Positions 1 through 7,311 of a stretch of DNA of 20,304 bases are shown piece by piece. The notes below the pieces were generated by a model, which saw only the letters and a list, made by a program, of their open reading frames with translations, had not been told where the DNA came from and did not search any database. The translations under genes and the position numbers were made by a program. Within the stretch, counting starts at the first letter, position 1. Each line of letters starts with the position of its first letter. This stretch comes from a virus. The DNA is taken from positions 1 through 20,304 of the IMG/VR virus record IMGVR_UViG_3300037042_000145. One strand, 5' to 3'.

Positions 1-699
1 CAAACAACCGCTAACGGATGGATTTTGCAAAATTTAACAACCCAGCAAAACATCTCGACTATCGGCTTTAATATGTACTCAGCCGGAACCTATGATATGA
101 AGGTGGAATACTCCAATGATTTAATCAATTTTTATGATGCTCTTGTCCCCGGAGCAGTTACATACGCTGCCGGAGAGTGGCAGTGGTATGACCTTAACCC
201 TTCCATCAATGGTCAGTATTGGAGATTAGCAGCTCTTAATGGAACCATTCTTGACGTTGCCGAGTTTGTAACAGCAGGCAACCCGACTGAAATTCCGTTG
301 GCTCGTCTCAACCAAGATGACTACACAAACTTGCCTAACAAATCATTCCAAGGTAGGCCGTTGCAGTTCTGGCTGGATAGGCAACTTAATGCTCCAGTTA
401 TGAGTCTGTGGCCGACGCCAAACCAAGCTGCTCAATTTGCGCAGATGGTTACATGGCGGCAACGGCACATCATGGACGTAGGCAGCTTGACACAGACTAT
501 TGAGCTTCCACAGCGTTGGGTGGATGCAATTGCATGGGAACTGGCTCACAGGCTTTGCTATGAGCTTAATGAAGTAGATATTGCAATGGCTGATCGTCTT
601 GCTCCACGGGCAAATGAAGCTATAAACTTTGCATTCATGGAAGAGAGAGACGATTCTCCATTTATGATTTCGCCAAATATTTCAATGTATACGAGGTGA
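1..699 (+). CDS. Virion structural protein, possibly head-tail connector/tail accessory (5' partial)
   Basis: The frame is open from the first base of the window, so the true start lies upstream; an in-frame TTG at 25 is not needed as a start. The visible part has 232 residues. The first ~90 look like a beta-sandwich (alternating polar and aromatic strands ending in YWRLAALNGTILDVAEF), somewhat like the end of a discoidin-type domain. After that comes a segment rich in W, R and Q (GRPLQFWLDRQ, LWPTPN, WRQRHIMDVG) and a helical part with PQRWVDAIAWELAHRL, ending in ISMYTR. From memory of phage proteins this second half is a conserved structural family found near portal and connector genes; I cannot name it firmly. 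The stop is followed 3 bases later by the next ATG. A role in the connector or tail is inference; structural is the safer claim. Confidence 0.6.
   Translation, partial: QTTANGWILQNLTTQQNISTIGFNMYSAGTYDMKVEYSNDLINFYDALVPGAVTYAAGEWQWYDLNPSINGQYWRLAALNGTILDVAEFVTAGNPTEIPLARLNQDDYTNLPNKSFQGRPLQFWLDRQLNAPVMSLWPTPNQAAQFAQMVTWRQRHIMDVGSLTQTIELPQRWVDAIAWELAHRLCYELNEVDIAMADRLAPRANEAINFAFMEERDDSPFMISPNISMYTR
693..699 (+). promoter_or_regulatory. Strong Shine-Dalgarno for the 703 gene
   Basis: GAGGTGA overlaps the last codons and stop of the upstream gene and ends 3 bases before ATG 703. It supports 703 as the real start and suggests translational coupling. Confidence 0.6.
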
Positions 700-702
700 T
701 TC

Positions 703-1002
703 ATGCCAATATTCCTTGATACGAGGGGGCGATCAACTCTTGGAATTGGCGTTTGTGATCGCTGCAATAGAAAGATGTCCATTGAGGATTTGTATTCAGA
801 CCCTAATTCTCCGGGATTGCGCGTCTGTTTAATAGACCGCGATGAGTTTGATCCATACCGTTTGCCTGCTCGTCAACCTGAACGGATTTCATTGCCGTTT
901 GTGCGGCCTGATATTCCAATTAATACACAACCAGCTGGCATTTTGACTGAAAACAATGACCAGTTTATTATTACTAATGATAATGATGAGTTCCTTATAT
1001 AG
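703..1002 (+). CDS. Small phage protein with CxxC motif (zinc-ribbon-like, incomplete)
   Basis: A 99-residue protein. It has CDRC at residues 18-21 and a third Cys at 42 (LRVC). The conserved-looking core GLRVC...DEFDPYRLPARQPE continues to about residue 61, followed by a proline-rich stretch and an acidic Asn/Asp tail (END...NDNDEF). The CxxC plus later Cys suggests a small zinc-binding fold, but a fourth Cys is absent; Asp45 or another residue would have to complete the site. Similar short proteins with a DPYRLP motif occur in many tailed phages between connector and fibre genes, with no established function that I know of. A strong Shine-Dalgarno overlaps the upstream stop. Whether it is a virion component or an assembly factor is not known. 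Confidence 0.65.
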   Translation: MPIFLDTRGRSTLGIGVCDRCNRKMSIEDLYSDPNSPGLRVCLIDRDEFDPYRLPARQPERISLPFVRPDIPINTQPAGILTENNDQFIITNDNDEFLI

Positions 1003-1016
1003 ATTGAAAATACACA

Positions 1017-3146
1017 ATGACAGTCCCATCAAATCTGATTCCGGTAACAATATCAAATTTGCCCATTGCGACAACGCCGCAAGGGACAGACCTGACTATT
1101 ATTGTTCAAGACGGTTCTACTAAACGCACTAATATTGCAGCTTTTGTAGGAGCTGTTGCTGTCCCTTCAACGCGGATAATATCATCTGGAACAGGATTAG
1201 CTGGCGGCGGTGATCTTTCAGCTGACCGTAATATTTATATAGCTAATACTGGCGTCACATCTGGAACTTTTGGATCATCAAGCCAAGTTCCAATCTTAAC
1301 AATTAATGCTCAAGGACAGATAACAAACGTATCTACATCTAGCTTCTCGGTAGCTTTTAACAATATTACTGGAACACCAACTACCCTTGCCGGGTATGGC
1401 ATCACAGACGCCCAACCTTATAGTGTTAATCTTCAGGCATTCTCAAACCTTGCAAGCACAGGTCTGGTAGTCAGAGATGGAATTGGCTCAGTAATTAGCC
1501 GTTCACTCATTGCAGGTACTGGCATGACTGTCAGCAATGGCGATGGCATTTCAGGTAACCCTACTGTTGCCCTTACTAACACAGCAGTTTCTCCCGGAAC
1601 TTATGGAAGCTCTACATCTTCACCAGTTTTTACCGTTAACCAGCAAGGCCAAATAACTTCATCCTCATCGGCAGTTATTACACCTCAATGGTCTAGCATA
1701 ACATCAACGCCAACCACATTATCTGGCTACGGTATTACAGATGCAGTGCCAATAACTCGCACAGTAACTGGTTTAAATTCTGTTTCAGGCGGCGGTGCGC
1801 TCAGTGGTAATATATCATTATCATTGTTAAACGATGTTTTAGCTCCGGGAGTTGGAAAATATTACGGAACAGACGGTTCAGGAACTCGCGGTTGGTATAC
1901 GTCTAGTGGTGGAGGAACTGTTACCCAAATTAATACTGGGACTGGTTTGACTGGTGGCCCAATTACAAGTTCTGGAACAATCAGCATTAATACTACTGGT
2001 GTAACAGCAGCTGCCTACGGCTCTTCAACATCTATTCCATCGTTTACTGTTAACGCTCAGGGCCAGTTAACGGCTGCTGCTGGAAACGCAGTTATAGCTC
2101 CAGCCGGAACTCTCAGCGGAACAACACTTAATTCAACGGTAACTCTATCTTCTTTAACTCAAGTTGGAACAGTCACACTTGGCACTTGGAATGGTACAGT
2201 TGTAGCTGGCCAATATGGTGGGACGGGTGTAGCGAACACTGGAAAAACTATAACACTTGGTGGTAATCTTACAACTTCTGGTGCGTTTACAACGACACTA
2301 ACAGCAACAGCCAATACATCTGTTACTCTCCCTACTTCTGGAACACTTGTTAATACAACGGTAGCAACTCTTTCCAGCCTGTCTTCTATCGGGACAATAA
2401 CAACAGGAACTTGGAACGGTACAGTTATAGCTGGCCAATATGGTGGTACAGGCGTAGCAAATACCGGGAAAACTATAACACTTGGTGGAAATCTCACAAC
2501 TTCTGGTGCTTTTGCAACAACATTAACAACAACTGGAACTACATCATTAACACTTCCTACAACGGGAACCGTTACAGCATTAGGCAATGCCACGATAGGC
2601 TCTGGTTCTATTGTTTTAAATACATCTACAACGCTTGTTACTCCTAATTTGGGAACACCTACAAGTGTTACACTCACCAACGCCACAGGGCTGCCAATCA
2701 GCACAGGTGTATCAGGACTTGGTACGGGTGTAGCAACATTCCTTGCAACACCAACTTACACTAATTTATCTACGGCTGTCACAGGTGATACAGTAGTTGG
2801 TGCTGCTGCTATACAGACGCTTACTAATAAAAGAGTAACTCCTCGCGTATCAGCAATCTCTGCAAATAGTCCAACCCCGGCTTTAAATACTGATGACTTT
2901 GATATGATGGTTATCACTGCTCAATCAGCGGCGATTACCAGCTTTACGATGACTGGAACTCCGACAAATGGTCAAAAATTGTGGATTTCAATTACTGGGA
3001 TAGCGGCTGTTGCTCTTACTTTTGGTGCGTCATTCGAGGCTTCGACTGTGGCTCTGCCAACAACAACGGTTACTACCAACAGGCTAGATATTGGTTTTGT
3101 GTGGAATGTTGCAACTAGCAAATGGCGGTGTGTGGCTACAGCGTAA
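1017..3146 (+). CDS. Tail fibre protein with stalk repeats (709 aa)
   Basis: A long Ser/Thr/Gly/Asn-rich protein typical of trimeric phage fibres. Residues 1-50 (NLIPVTISNLPIATTPQGTD) form a likely virion-attachment head. From about residue 53 to 359 there are three copies of a module with GTGL/M...GTYGSST..P.FTVN.QGQIT; the first two end in TPTTLxGYGITDA. Residues 377-520 hold a 75-residue tandem repeat with TWNGTVxAGQYGGTGVANTG. The last ~100 residues (from TPRVSAI) end in NGQKLWISITG...FEASTVALPTTTV...TSKWRCVATA, a C-terminal domain I recognise from other phage fibre-like proteins. No enzymatic motif, transmembrane segment or collagen Gly-X-Y run is visible. Receptor binding is inferred from type. 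The ribosome site upstream of 1017 is weak. It begins the 9-kb fibre block. Confidence 0.85.
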   Translation: MTVPSNLIPVTISNLPIATTPQGTDLTIIVQDGSTKRTNIAAFVGAVAVPSTRIISSGTGLAGGGDLSADRNIYIANTGVTSGTFGSSSQVPILTINAQGQITNVSTSSFSVAFNNITGTPTTLAGYGITDAQPYSVNLQAFSNLASTGLVVRDGIGSVISRSLIAGTGMTVSNGDGISGNPTVALTNTAVSPGTYGSSTSSPVFTVNQQGQITSSSSAVITPQWSSITSTPTTLSGYGITDAVPITRTVTGLNSVSGGGALSGNISLSLLNDVLAPGVGKYYGTDGSGTRGWYTSSGGGTVTQINTGTGLTGGPITSSGTISINTTGVTAAAYGSSTSIPSFTVNAQGQLTAAAGNAVIAPAGTLSGTTLNSTVTLSSLTQVGTVTLGTWNGTVVAGQYGGTGVANTGKTITLGGNLTTSGAFTTTLTATANTSVTLPTSGTLVNTTVATLSSLSSIGTITTGTWNGTVIAGQYGGTGVANTGKTITLGGNLTTSGAFATTLTTTGTTSLTLPTTGTVTALGNATIGSGSIVLNTSTTLVTPNLGTPTSVTLTNATGLPISTGVSGLGTGVATFLATPTYTNLSTAVTGDTVVGAAAIQTLTNKRVTPRVSAISANSPTPALNTDDFDMMVITAQSAAITSFTMTGTPTNGQKLWISITGIAAVALTFGASFEASTVALPTTTVTTNRLDIGFVWNVATSKWRCVATA
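1174..2094 (+). repeat. Three stalk modules of the GTYGSST/FTVNxQGQIT type
   Basis: Approximate module spans are 1174-1417, 1498-1752 and 1921-2094. Each has a GTGL or GTGM motif, a TxxxVTxGTxGSS segment and a PxFTVNxQGQIT (or ILTINAQGQIT) strand. The first two also share the ending GYGITDA. These are typical repeating elements of phage fibre shafts. Confidence 0.7.
2145..2576 (+). repeat. Tandem 225-bp (75-aa) repeat in the fibre stalk
   Basis: Copy 1 runs 2145-2369 and copy 2 starts at 2370 (LSSL in both), exactly 225 bases later, ending near 2576. Shared motifs include TWNGTV, AGQYGGTGVANTGKTITLGG and NLTTSGAF. The nucleotide sequences are close but carry many third-position differences, so this is not a very recent duplication. 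Confidence 0.8.
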
Positions 3147-3150
3147 AGGA
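3146..3150 (+). promoter_or_regulatory. Shine-Dalgarno that sets the 3157 start
   Basis: AAGGA sits 6 bases upstream of ATG 3157 and directly after the fibre stop. It favours 3157 over the upstream in-frame ATG at 3091, which lies inside the fibre gene. Confidence 0.6.
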
Positions 3151-3156
3151 TTAAAA

Positions 3157-3363
3157 ATGACAATTACAGTTATGGATAATGGTTGGATTTCCGATAGTTT
3201 CACGATTGGTGGACCCCCATCATATACAGATGCTATTGTTATGCCTCCTGATCAATATAATGCTTTGACGGCTGATCAGATAGTGACGATGAAACAAGAG
3301 AGATATGACAGTTGGGTTGCCATGGTCATAGCTGAATCTACGAGGGTCATAGATGGCGAATAG
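3157..3363 (+). CDS. Small phage protein of unknown function (68 aa)
   Basis: A 68-residue protein starting MTITVMDNGWISDSF, with motifs PPSYTDAIVMPPDQYNALTADQI and a helical C-terminus (MKQERYDSWVAMV). I do not recognise a family. Small proteins of this kind, with a conserved aromatic and acidic pattern, often sit next to phage fibre genes and some act as fibre assembly chaperones; this role is inference from position only. The start is chosen from the AAGGA ribosome site 6 bases upstream. The last 11 bases overlap the start of the 1021-aa repeat protein, which suggests coupled translation. Confidence 0.6.
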   Translation: MTITVMDNGWISDSFTIGGPPSYTDAIVMPPDQYNALTADQIVTMKQERYDSWVAMVIAESTRVIDGE

Positions 3364-6300
3364 ATATTGGGTTGGAGGAGCGGGTAGTTGGACTACATCA
3401 GACACAACTCATTGGTCTACTTTTTCTGGCGGTGGTGGTGGTGCATCTGTTCCAACTGCCTCCGATAACGTCTTCTTCGATCAAGTAGCGACGTATACTG
3501 TAACTGTTACGGGCGCACTAGCTTGTCTTGATTTTACAGTTTCTTTTGGAGTAGTAGCATTTGCTTTAAGCGGTAGTTCATCAGTAGCTATTTCTGGCAG
3601 TATGACACTTGCATCTGGAACTGTTAGTTCTTGGGCTGCTAATTTTGGAGTTACTTTTAATGCTACAACATCAAAATCAGTATCAACTAATAATGTTGCT
3701 ATAGGTGCTACAACATTTAATGGTGTAGGCGGTACTTGGACACTCGGTAGTGCCTTTTCAGTAAATAACGGAACACTTACATTAACAAACGGAACATTTA
3801 GCACAAGTGCATCAAATTACGCTGTCAATTCTGCAAATTTTAGCTCAAATAATTCTAACACACGAACACTCAATTTGAACGCTTCTACATATACACTGAC
3901 ATCTACGAGTTGGACTTGCATAACAGCAACTAATTTAACTGTTTCAGGTTCCGGTGCTACTGTCACAATGATTGGTGCTAGTGCCAAAACTTTTTCTGGT
4001 GGAAGTGCTAATTGGGGTGCGATAACATTAGATCAAGGAGGTGCAGGACGACTAACAATTTCTGGTTCCAACACATTTGCGGGTATCTCAAATTCCTACA
4101 ATGCTACAGGTGCAACATCGATTCGTTTTACTTCTGGGACAACACAGACTGTTACAAGTTTTACGGCAGCAGGAACTGCGGGAAAAGTATTAACCATTGA
4201 CAGCACAACACCCGCAACTGCTGCGACGTTATCTAAGGCATCTGGAACAGTCTCGGTTGATTACGTTTCAATTCAAGATAGCACTGCTACAGGTGGTGCT
4301 ACATGGAATGCTGGTTCAAACAGTACAAATGTTAGCGGTAACACAGGATGGGTTTTTACTGATAGATATTGGGTTGGAGGCGCGGGTAATTGGACAACAT
4401 CAGACACAACTCATTGGTCGTTGACCTCTGGTGGTGCAGGTGGTGCATCTGTTCCAACTGCCTCCAATAGCGTTTTCTTCGATCAAGCAGGAACGTATAC
4501 TGTAACTGTTACTGGCCCTCTTACTTGTCGTGATTTTACAGTTTCTGCTGGAGTAGTAACATTTTCTGCTTCCGGTAACCAAGCAATAGCTATTTCCGGT
4601 AGTATGTCACTTGCATCTGGAACTGTTGGTACTTGGGACACCAGTTTTATACCTACTTTCAATGCTACAACATCACAAACAATAACAACTAATAGTGAGT
4701 CTATAGCTGCTACAACATTTGATGGTGTAGGTGGTACTTGGACACTTGGTAGTGCTTTTGTAACTAGCGGACTACTTACATTAACAAACGGAACATTTGA
4801 TACAAGTGCATCAAATTATGCTGTGAATTGTCAACAATTTTCTTCAAATAATTCTAACATTAGAACATTAAATGTAAATGCTTCTATTTTTACAATTACA
4901 ACTAGTAGTTGGACTTGCACAACAGCAACTAATTTAACTGTTTTAGGTTCTGGTGCTACGGTTAAAATGGCAGCTTCGGTAGTTGTTAAAACTTTTGCTG
5001 GTGGCGGTGCTAATTGGGGTGCGATAACATTAGATCAAGGCGGTTCGACACGATTAACAATTAGTGGCTCCAACACATTTGCAAACATTTCAAACTCCTA
5101 CAACGCAACAGGTGCAACATCGATTCGGTTTACTTCTGGGACAACACAGACCGTTACAAGTTTTACGGCAACAGGTAGCTCAGGAAAAGTATTAACTATT
5201 GACAGCACAACACCGGGGACGGCTGCGACGTTATCTAAAGCCTCTGGAACAGTTTCGGTTAGTTTTCTCTCAATTCAAGATAGCACTGCTACGGGCGGTG
5301 CTACATGGATTGCCTTAGACAGTATAGATGTTAGCGGAAACACAGGGTGGGTTATTACTCCTCCTATTAGATATTGGGTTGGTGGAGCAGGTACTTGGGA
5401 CGCATCAGACACAACTCATTGGTCTTCTTCATCAGGTGGTGCAGGTGGCGCGACTGTTCCATATGCGGGTGTAGGCGTTATTTTTGACCAAGCAGGAACG
5501 TATACTGTATCTGTTGATGACGTTTTTTGTAACGATTTTACAATTTCTGCCGGATTAGTAACATTTAACGCTGTGACTGGATTCCGCGATATAACTATTT
5601 CCGGCAACATGTTAGTTGCATCTGGGACGGTTAGTTCTTGGTCGACTAATGTAGGAGCTATTTTTAATGCTACAACATCAAAAACAATAACAACTAATAA
5701 TTTTAATATAGGCAGAACTGATTTCGATGGTGTAGGCGGAACTTGGACCCTTGGTAGTAATTTTTCATGTACAGGCAGCGGTAATGGCGGAGTTATTTTT
5801 TTAATAAACGGAACATTTAGCACAAGTGCATCAAATTATGCTGTGAATTGTAGAACTTTTTACTCAGATTATTCTAGCACACGAACATTAAATGTGAATG
5901 CTTCTACATTTACAATCACTACTTCATGGACTTGCACAACAGCAACAGGTTTAACTGTTTCAGGTTCCGGTGCTACTGTCACAATGACTAGTGCTAGTGC
6001 CAAAACTTTTTCTGGTGGAAGTGCTAACTACGGTGCATTTACATTAGATCAAGGAGGTGCAGGCGCGTTAACAATTAGCGGTTCTAACACATTTGCAAAT
6101 ATCTCAAATTCATACAACGCGACAGCCGCAACGTCGATTCGTTTCACGTCTGGAACAACGCAGACCGTAACAAGTTTTACGGCAGCAGGAACTGTGGGAA
6201 AAGTATTAACCATTGACAGCACAACACCTGCGACTGCTGCGACGTTATCTAAAACGACTGGGACAGTTTCGGTTGATTACCTTTCAATTCAAGATAGCAC

Positions 6301-6418
6301 CGCGACAGGTGGAGCTGCATGGAATGCTGGTTCAAACAGTACAAATGTTAGCGGTAACACAGGATGGGTTTTTACTGCTCCTCCCACCACCAGTCCAAAT
6401 TTCTTTTTATTGATGTAA
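3353..6418 (+). CDS. Large repeat adhesin/fibre protein, three YWVGGAG modules (1021 aa)
   Basis: After MAN, the protein is three ~335-residue copies of one module and a short tail (APPTTSPNFFLLM). Each copy begins RYWVGGAG.W..SDTTHWS, then a Gly-rich turn and VFFDQ, followed by many short beta strands (SGSM.LASGTV, FNATTS, GVGGTWTLGS, NGTF.TSASNYAVN, TLDQGG..LTISGSNTF, IRFTSGTTQTVTSFTA, KVLTIDSTTP, SIQDSTATGGA) and ends GNTGWV.T. The composition and strand periodicity suggest a beta-helix or stacked beta-sandwich adhesin. The opening motif (W, turn, W, then a Gly-rich segment and VFFD) is seen in surface and phage proteins from metagenomes and resembles G8-type beta domains; that link is tentative. 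There is no signal peptide, consistent with a virion component. GAGGG lies 6 bases before ATG 3353. Its role as a host-surface or polysaccharide binder is inference. Confidence 0.75.
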   Translation: MANRYWVGGAGSWTTSDTTHWSTFSGGGGGASVPTASDNVFFDQVATYTVTVTGALACLDFTVSFGVVAFALSGSSSVAISGSMTLASGTVSSWAANFGVTFNATTSKSVSTNNVAIGATTFNGVGGTWTLGSAFSVNNGTLTLTNGTFSTSASNYAVNSANFSSNNSNTRTLNLNASTYTLTSTSWTCITATNLTVSGSGATVTMIGASAKTFSGGSANWGAITLDQGGAGRLTISGSNTFAGISNSYNATGATSIRFTSGTTQTVTSFTAAGTAGKVLTIDSTTPATAATLSKASGTVSVDYVSIQDSTATGGATWNAGSNSTNVSGNTGWVFTDRYWVGGAGNWTTSDTTHWSLTSGGAGGASVPTASNSVFFDQAGTYTVTVTGPLTCRDFTVSAGVVTFSASGNQAIAISGSMSLASGTVGTWDTSFIPTFNATTSQTITTNSESIAATTFDGVGGTWTLGSAFVTSGLLTLTNGTFDTSASNYAVNCQQFSSNNSNIRTLNVNASIFTITTSSWTCTTATNLTVLGSGATVKMAASVVVKTFAGGGANWGAITLDQGGSTRLTISGSNTFANISNSYNATGATSIRFTSGTTQTVTSFTATGSSGKVLTIDSTTPGTAATLSKASGTVSVSFLSIQDSTATGGATWIALDSIDVSGNTGWVITPPIRYWVGGAGTWDASDTTHWSSSSGGAGGATVPYAGVGVIFDQAGTYTVSVDDVFCNDFTISAGLVTFNAVTGFRDITISGNMLVASGTVSSWSTNVGAIFNATTSKTITTNNFNIGRTDFDGVGGTWTLGSNFSCTGSGNGGVIFLINGTFSTSASNYAVNCRTFYSDYSSTRTLNVNASTFTITTSWTCTTATGLTVSGSGATVTMTSASAKTFSGGSANYGAFTLDQGGAGALTISGSNTFANISNSYNATAATSIRFTSGTTQTVTSFTAAGTVGKVLTIDSTTPATAATLSKTTGTVSVDYLSIQDSTATGGAAWNAGSNSTNVSGNTGWVFTAPPTTSPNFFLLM
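3362..4363 (+). repeat. YWVGGAG module, copy 1 (334 aa)
   Basis: It runs from RYWVGGAGSW to GNTGWVFT. The 5' part resembles copy 2 (GASVPTAS..VFFDQ), whereas the 3' part (GSGATVTM..ASAKTFSGGS and the final GSNSTNVSGNTGWVFT) is nearly the same as copy 3. Confidence 0.85.
4364..5368 (+). repeat. YWVGGAG module, copy 2 (335 aa)
   Basis: It runs from RYWVGGAGNW to GNTGWVIT plus a PPI linker. It shares DQAGTYTV and the NVNAS.FTITTS region with copy 3, but has its own 3' end (WIALDSIDVSGNTGWVIT). Confidence 0.85.
5369..6376 (+). repeat. YWVGGAG module, copy 3 (336 aa)
   Basis: It runs from RYWVGGAGTW to GNTGWVFT. It has a longer Gly-rich insertion in the strand region around 5767-5806 (SCTGSGNGGVIFLING) compared with the other copies. 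Its last ~60 bases are almost identical to the end of copy 1. Confidence 0.85.
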
Positions 6419-6435
6419 AGGACCGAGAGAACAAC

Positions 6436-6486
6436 ATGACTATTGATCTTGGAACGGCAGTAGCAATGGCAATCGCTTTAGGGTAA
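6436..6486 (+). CDS. Possible micro-ORF (16 aa) between fibre genes
   Basis: This 94-base gap (6419-6512) contains ATG 6436 followed by MTIDLGTAVAMAIALG and a stop. A GAGAGA stretch at 6425-6430, 5 bases upstream, could serve as a ribosome site. The peptide is mostly hydrophobic. It may be a real mini-gene, a leader that keeps ribosomes moving to 6513, or the leftover N-terminus of a lost virion protein. It could also be chance; the sequence alone cannot decide. Confidence 0.3.
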   Translation: MTIDLGTAVAMAIALG

Positions 6487-6512
6487 TATCCGCAAAACAA
6501 GGAACCATTGAC

Positions 6513-7064
6513 ATGGCTAATACCTTTACTTCTTATGTGGCAAAGAACGTAGGCACTACAGCCTCCACGTTAGCAACTGTTGCCGCTTCTACTCAAACTA
6601 CAGTTATTGGCCTTACAGTGGCTAATACGAGCTTATCTACAATCACCTGCGACGTTTATTTCACTCGATCTGCGGTGGATTACTATGTTGTTAAAGGCGC
6701 TGGAGTCCCGGTTGGTAGATCATTTGTTGCTGTTGGCGGCGATCAAAAAGTTGTTTTAATAACAAGTGATGCGCTAAAAGTTGTAACTGCTGGAACAACA
6801 GCTTTAGCTTCAACAGCAGCTACTGGGAATGGAACAACGGCTACTATAAGTTTTGCTACTCAAACTTTTGCTCCAGCGGTCGGTTCATCAGTAACAGTTT
6901 CTGGTGTTACGCCAGCTGGGTATAATGCTACGGCAACAATTACGGCATCAACAACAAGCTCTATATCGTACTTAAATGCGACAACTGGCGCTCAAACTGT
7001 TGCTGGAACCGTAACACTTGCTCCATCGTCTGATGTTATTGCCTCAGTCTTGAATATTACCTAA
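6513..7064 (+). CDS. Small beta-rich virion protein with an inserted Ig-like domain (183 aa)
   Basis: Residues 1-92 contain a conserved-looking phage core: TSYVAKNVGTT, STQTTVIGLTVANTS, CDVYFTR..VDYYVVKGAGVPVG, GGDQKVVL. The protein ends SSDVIASVLNIT. From memory, related phage proteins join these two parts directly through a short loop. Here ~68 residues (101-168), rich in Thr/Ser/Ala with GTTATISF...VTVSGVTPAGYN...SISYLNATTGAQTVAGTV, lie between them and look like an Ig-like decoration domain. The function is not established; a structural or fibre-associated role fits the neighbours. AAGGA at 6499-6503 precedes the ATG by 9 bases. The next gene starts 12 bases downstream of the stop. Confidence 0.7.
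   Translation: MANTFTSYVAKNVGTTASTLATVAASTQTTVIGLTVANTSLSTITCDVYFTRSAVDYYVVKGAGVPVGRSFVAVGGDQKVVLITSDALKVVTAGTTALASTAATGNGTTATISFATQTFAPAVGSSVTVSGVTPAGYNATATITASTTSSISYLNATTGAQTVAGTVTLAPSSDVIASVLNIT
6813..7016 (+). other. Putative inserted Ig-like domain
   Basis: Residues 101-168 of the 183-aa protein. The motifs SVTVSGVTPAGYNATATIT and ISYLNATTGAQT are of a kind I recall as a repeated bacterial-Ig-like module in phage virion proteins. It separates the N-terminal core from the C-terminal strand SDVIASVLNIT. Confidence 0.5.
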
Positions 7065-7076
7065 TAGGGGATTGAT

Positions 7077-7286
7077 ATGTCTACATACGGCTATTTGGAC
7101 ATCCTCCCCAATCCTCCGCAACCAACTGGTGCGAGTAGTGATAAGATTTTCTTTGAGAACGATCTGACAGTCACGACTAATTATACCATTACAACGGGTA
7201 AGAACGCAGGAACATTTGGCCCAGTGACAGTGAATAGCAGCGTTACGGTCACGGTTCCTTCCGGCAGCACATGGTCGATAGTATGA
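7077..7286 (+). CDS. Small beta-strand phage protein (69 aa)
   Basis: A 69-residue protein with an N-terminal segment (STYGYLDILPN), then DKIFFENDLTVTTNYTITTG and GPVTVNSSVTVTVPSGSTWSIV. The last part repeats the pattern 'xVTVxSxVTVxVPSGSxWxI', which I recall from the ends of small phage and fibre-associated proteins where it forms a short beta-helix-like cap. No enzymatic or membrane features are visible. AGGGG at 7066-7070, 6 bases upstream, supports the start. It sits between two fibre-region genes and is probably a virion or fibre accessory protein, with no precise function known to me. Confidence 0.6.
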   Translation: MSTYGYLDILPNPPQPTGASSDKIFFENDLTVTTNYTITTGKNAGTFGPVTVNSSVTVTVPSGSTWSIV

Positions 7287-7311
7287 TGGACATTATTTTG
7301 GAGACTGTCTG

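Noticed and set aside
25-27. TTG as start of the first gene
   Set aside because: The frame is open back to base 1 and no ribosome site precedes 25, so the gene is 5' partial.
2159-2704. Antisense 181-aa ORF
   Set aside because: It is the complement of the 225-bp repeat, Val/Pro-rich from Thr/Asn codons on the other strand, with no ribosome site.
3091-3156. Upstream ATG for the 68-aa gene
   Set aside because: It lies within the fibre gene; ATG 3157 has a well-spaced AAGGA.
5767-5806. Frameshift in copy 3 of the repeat
   Set aside because: The frame stays open; the extra residues are an in-frame insertion.
3362-6376. CRISPR-like or mobile-element repeats
   Set aside because: The repeats are in-frame protein modules of ~1 kb without spacers, inverted ends or a transposase.
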